A stretch of 9,205 bases of DNA from UBA73 sp964364885 (lineage in GTDB: Archaea > Nanobdellota > Nanobdellia > Pacearchaeales > GW2011-AR1), in assembly GCA_964364885.1 (NCBI GenBank), contig CAYIOA010000033.1, positions 1 to 9,205 on the forward strand. Direction: 5' to 3'. Position 1 is the first letter of the stretch; each line of letters starts with the position of its first letter. The notes beneath the pieces were generated by a model. The model saw nothing but the letters and a program-made list of their open reading frames with translations. It made no database searches and had not been told where the DNA came from. A program made the position numbers and the translations under genes. Below, piece after piece: positions 6,621-9,205 of this stretch.

Positions 6621-9205
6621 ATGGAAGAAAAGAGCGTTGAATTTATTAAATGGTTCTCAGAACTAAGCAATAAGGATGTATCCATAGCAGGTGGAAAAGG
6701 GGCAAGTTTAGCAGAAATGTACAACCTCAAGATGCCGATTCCTCCAGGATTCGTTGTTACAGCACAATCTTACGAATATTTCATAACAAAAGTAGGCATC
6801 AAGGAGAGAATTATCCAAATTCTCTCAAATCTCAATGTAGACAACACAGAAGATTTGAACAAGGTTTCAAAAAAAATTAGAGATCTTATAGAAGAGGAAG
6901 AAATGCCCCAGGAAATGAAGGATGCAATTGTAGAATCATACGAAATTCTTAATGTAAATAAAAATGCAGAGGAGGTTGACTCTAATGAGTTATTAGGCTC
7001 TTCCAGCAGCGAACTTTTTGTTGCAGTAAGAAGCTCCGCGACAACAGAAGACCTGGCTGACGCAAGTTTTGCTGGACAGCAGGACACATATTTAAATGTG
7101 CGCGGTGCAGAAGAATTGCTGGAAAAAGTAAAAAAATGTATGTCCTCCTTATTCACTTCAAGGGCAATTTACTACAGGACAAAAAAAGGATTTGCCCATG
7201 ACAAGGCTTACTTGTCAGTTGTAGTTCAAAAAATGATTAATTCAATAAAATCAGGAGTCATGTTCTCAAAAAATCCAACAAGAAGCGACAACACGATAGT
7301 TATAGAGGCAGTTTGGGGATTAGGAGAGGGAATAGTTTCTGGGAAAATAAAGCCAGACCATTACGTAGTCTCCCCGGACATATCAAATTTCGAAATTTTA
7401 GAAACAATGATCTCAGAAAAGAAAATAGCTCTTGTAAGAGATTCAGAAGGAAAAAATATAACAATAAAATTAGAAGATAAAAAAAGCAGAGAGCAGGTTC
7501 TAACCTCTTACGAAATAAAAAGACTCTCGCAATACGCAAAACAGCTTGAAGAGCATTATAAAAAACCGCAGGACATAGAGTTTGCGTTGGATTCTGAATC
7601 AATTTATATTGTCCAGTCAAGGCCGATAACAACAATATTCAAGGAAAGGAAAGAGGAAGTTTCAGGGAATATTATTCTTTCTGGTTTAGGAGCAAGTCCG
7701 GGCGTAGCTTCAGGAGTAGTTAAAGTTGTTAATTCGCAGGAAGATTTAGAGAAAGTTAAGGAGGGAGATGTTTTAGTAACCGAGATGACAAATCCAGACA
7801 TGGTGGTGTCAATGCAAAGAGCCTCAGCAATTATAACAGATGAGGGAGGAATTACCTCCCACGCAGCAATTGTTTCCCGGGAAATGGGAATTCCAGCAGT
7901 TGTTGGAACAGGAAACGCAACAAAGATACTAAAGGAAGGAGACATTGTAACAGTTGATGGAAATTCAGGAAGCGTATACGAAGGAAAAGGAGAAACAAAA
8001 CTCATAGAGGTAAAGCCGATTGTTCCAACAAGAACAGAAATAAAAGTAATTGTTGACTTGCCTCAAGCCGCAAGTCGCGCAGCCCTGTCAAAGGCGCGTG
8101 CAGTTGGACTATTAAGACTGGAAGGAATTATAGCAACAAGTGGAAAACATCCTCTTAGATTTGTTTACGAAGGAAAAATTCACAGTTATATTGCCTTGCT
8201 TGTAAATGGAATTAGTGCAATCTCAAAGTCTTTCGAGGAAGTTTGGATTAGAACCTCTGATATAAGAAGCGATGAATTTCAAAACTTAGAGGGCGCCCCG
8301 CAGCATGTAGAATCTAATCCAATGCTGGGAGATCACGGAATAAGATTTAGCCTGAAGCATCTAGAAATTCTAAAAGCAGAATTAAACGCAATAAAAAAAG
8401 TTGCACTAACCTTCCCCCAGAAAAAATTTGGAATTATGACTCCCCAAGTTATTAGCGTCGAGGAAGTTAAAAAAACCAAAGCAATTGCAAATGATATTGA
8501 AATGCCTAAAAACGTTTTAGTGGGAATAATGGTAGAAACCCCTGCAGCAGTTCAGATAATAGAGGATTTGTGCAAAGAGGGAATAGATTTTATAAGCTTT
8601 GGAACAAACGACTTAACTCAATATACTCTTGCAATAGACAGAAACAACGAGGAAGTGCAGAATATTTATGATGAGACACACCCAGCAGTCATAAATTCAA
8701 TTAAGCACGTTATAAGAACATGCAAAAAATACGGTGTTAAAACAAGCATATGCGGGCAGGCAGGAAGCAGAGAAGACATGGTTAAAATATTGCTCGCAGA
8801 AGGAATTGACAGCATTTCAGTCAATGCAGACGCAGCTAATAAAATCAGCGAGCTAGTGGCAGAATTAGAAAAAATATCCCGCCAGGCAAAAAAGGAGGAT
8901 AATCTAGATGACAATAAAAAAGCGCATGGAGTTCATTCAAAAAAACATGAAGAAAACAACGTAAAGCAGACGCATGAACTTTATCCGGTTCCGCTAATAA
9001 GAACACCAACAACACTATTTACTGATGAGGATATTGAAGATGTTATCCTAAAAGAACTTGAAGATAGCAATGAATATATGCCGGGTAATGCCCAAGACAA
9101 TAAAACCGATATTCCTCCCTTAAACGACGCAATTCCTGTTGATTCAGAATCATTTGAGGATTCTGAAAACGAGCCAGAAGAAATTCTAGATACTGAGTGG
9201 GATGG
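6621..9205 (+). CDS. ppsA: phosphoenolpyruvate synthase with acidic C-terminal extension (3' partial)
   Basis: This enzyme makes phosphoenolpyruvate from pyruvate, ATP and water (AMP and phosphate are the other products), the entry step of gluconeogenesis; in some archaea it can also run in reverse. The frame is open from 6621 to the edge: 861 codons, no stop. Residues 1-340 are the ATP-binding domain, with GGKGASLAEM (24-33), VRSSATTEDL around Arg137, an IEAVWGLGEG segment and the closing QSRP (Arg334). Residues about 355-455 are the swivelling phosphohistidine domain, with GGITSHAAIVSREMGIPAVV and catalytic His414. Residues about 470-750 are the PEP/pyruvate-binding barrel, with LLRLEG, NPMLGDHGIR, GTNDLTQYTLAIDR and SICGQAGS (catalytic Cys711). 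The core therefore looks complete. From about residue 762 a hydrophilic, strongly acidic tail of at least 100 residues follows (HELYPVPLIRTPTTLF, then DEDIEDVILKELED, and PPLNDAIPVDSESF). This is beyond the usual family length. A TATA box supports the start. Confidence 0.93.
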   Translation, partial: MEEKSVEFIKWFSELSNKDVSIAGGKGASLAEMYNLKMPIPPGFVVTAQSYEYFITKVGIKERIIQILSNLNVDNTEDLNKVSKKIRDLIEEEEMPQEMKDAIVESYEILNVNKNAEEVDSNELLGSSSSELFVAVRSSATTEDLADASFAGQQDTYLNVRGAEELLEKVKKCMSSLFTSRAIYYRTKKGFAHDKAYLSVVVQKMINSIKSGVMFSKNPTRSDNTIVIEAVWGLGEGIVSGKIKPDHYVVSPDISNFEILETMISEKKIALVRDSEGKNITIKLEDKKSREQVLTSYEIKRLSQYAKQLEEHYKKPQDIEFALDSESIYIVQSRPITTIFKERKEEVSGNIILSGLGASPGVASGVVKVVNSQEDLEKVKEGDVLVTEMTNPDMVVSMQRASAIITDEGGITSHAAIVSREMGIPAVVGTGNATKILKEGDIVTVDGNSGSVYEGKGETKLIEVKPIVPTRTEIKVIVDLPQAASRAALSKARAVGLLRLEGIIATSGKHPLRFVYEGKIHSYIALLVNGISAISKSFEEVWIRTSDIRSDEFQNLEGAPQHVESNPMLGDHGIRFSLKHLEILKAELNAIKKVALTFPQKKFGIMTPQVISVEEVKKTKAIANDIEMPKNVLVGIMVETPAAVQIIEDLCKEGIDFISFGTNDLTQYTLAIDRNNEEVQNIYDETHPAVINSIKHVIRTCKKYGVKTSICGQAGSREDMVKILLAEGIDSISVNADAANKISELVAELEKISRQAKKEDNLDDNKKAHGVHSKKHEENNVKQTHELYPVPLIRTPTTLFTDEDIEDVILKELEDSNEYMPGNAQDNKTDIPPLNDAIPVDSESFEDSENEPEEILDTEWD

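Noticed and set aside
6770..8914. Several minus-strand ORFs of 82-133 codons inside the PEP synthase region.
   Set aside because: They are antisense shadows of a gene with conserved catalytic motifs throughout; their translations are Ser/Phe/Leu-rich, low-complexity shadow composition.
8892..8964. A strong Shine-Dalgarno-like AAGGAGG nine bases before an out-of-frame ATG at 8908, opening an 18-codon basic mini-ORF inside the PEP synthase tail.
   Set aside because: The AAGGAGG is explained by Lys-Glu codons in the main frame, the mini-ORF stops after 18 codons, and leading genes here do not use Shine-Dalgarno signals. Chance is the simplest explanation.

Overview
The window reads as archaeal, G+C-poor DNA. 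Two ribosomal proteins of archaeal/eukaryotic type (eL33/L35Ae and uL16/L10e) settle the domain. The PEP synthase is of the archaeal 'CGQAGS' type. Small compact genes, a pilin-anchored protein with a MopE motif, and a large nucleotidyltransferase protein of a kind I associate with DPANN genomes suggest a DPANN archaeon (Pacearchaeota/Woesearchaeota-like). That lineage assignment is inference.

Layout. (1) 59-298 (+): small Cys-containing protein of unknown function. (2) 319-855 (-): compact VIT1/CCC1-family membrane transporter. (3) 904-1449 (+): unknown protein with a twin-arginine/lipobox-like N-terminus and higher G+C than its surroundings. It diverges from the transporter across one central palindromic TATA element. 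(4) 1516-3324 (+): 602-residue polymerase-beta-type nucleotidyltransferase protein. (5) 3357-5504 (+): 715-residue surface protein with a pilin-like anchor, Cys-rich modules, a MopE-type acidic metal-binding motif and a C-terminal parallel beta-helix. (6) 5544-6570 (+): a tight three-gene operon of eL33, an unrecognised 79-residue protein and uL16, joined by overlapping stop and start codons. (7) 6621 to the window end (+): phosphoenolpyruvate synthase with all catalytic modules plus an acidic tail of about 100 residues that is still open at the edge.

Regulation. Every gene or operon that begins a transcription unit has an A/T-rich TATA-like box centred about 24-27 bases before its start codon. 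That is the archaeal core-promoter distance to the transcription start, so most mRNAs here are predicted to be leaderless. The two inner operon genes instead rely on stop-start overlap, with short purine-rich Shine-Dalgarno-like stretches.

The genes look like separate housekeeping and cell-surface functions (translation, gluconeogenesis, metal transport, surface display), not one pathway. I see no tRNA, rRNA, CRISPR array, insertion sequence or long repeat, and no gene-free stretch longer than about 70 bases. No clear-cut new system is visible. The items most worth attention are the coupled unknown gene between two ribosomal protein genes, the PEP synthase tail, the shared central TATA element, and the domain make-up of the nucleotidyltransferase and surface proteins.
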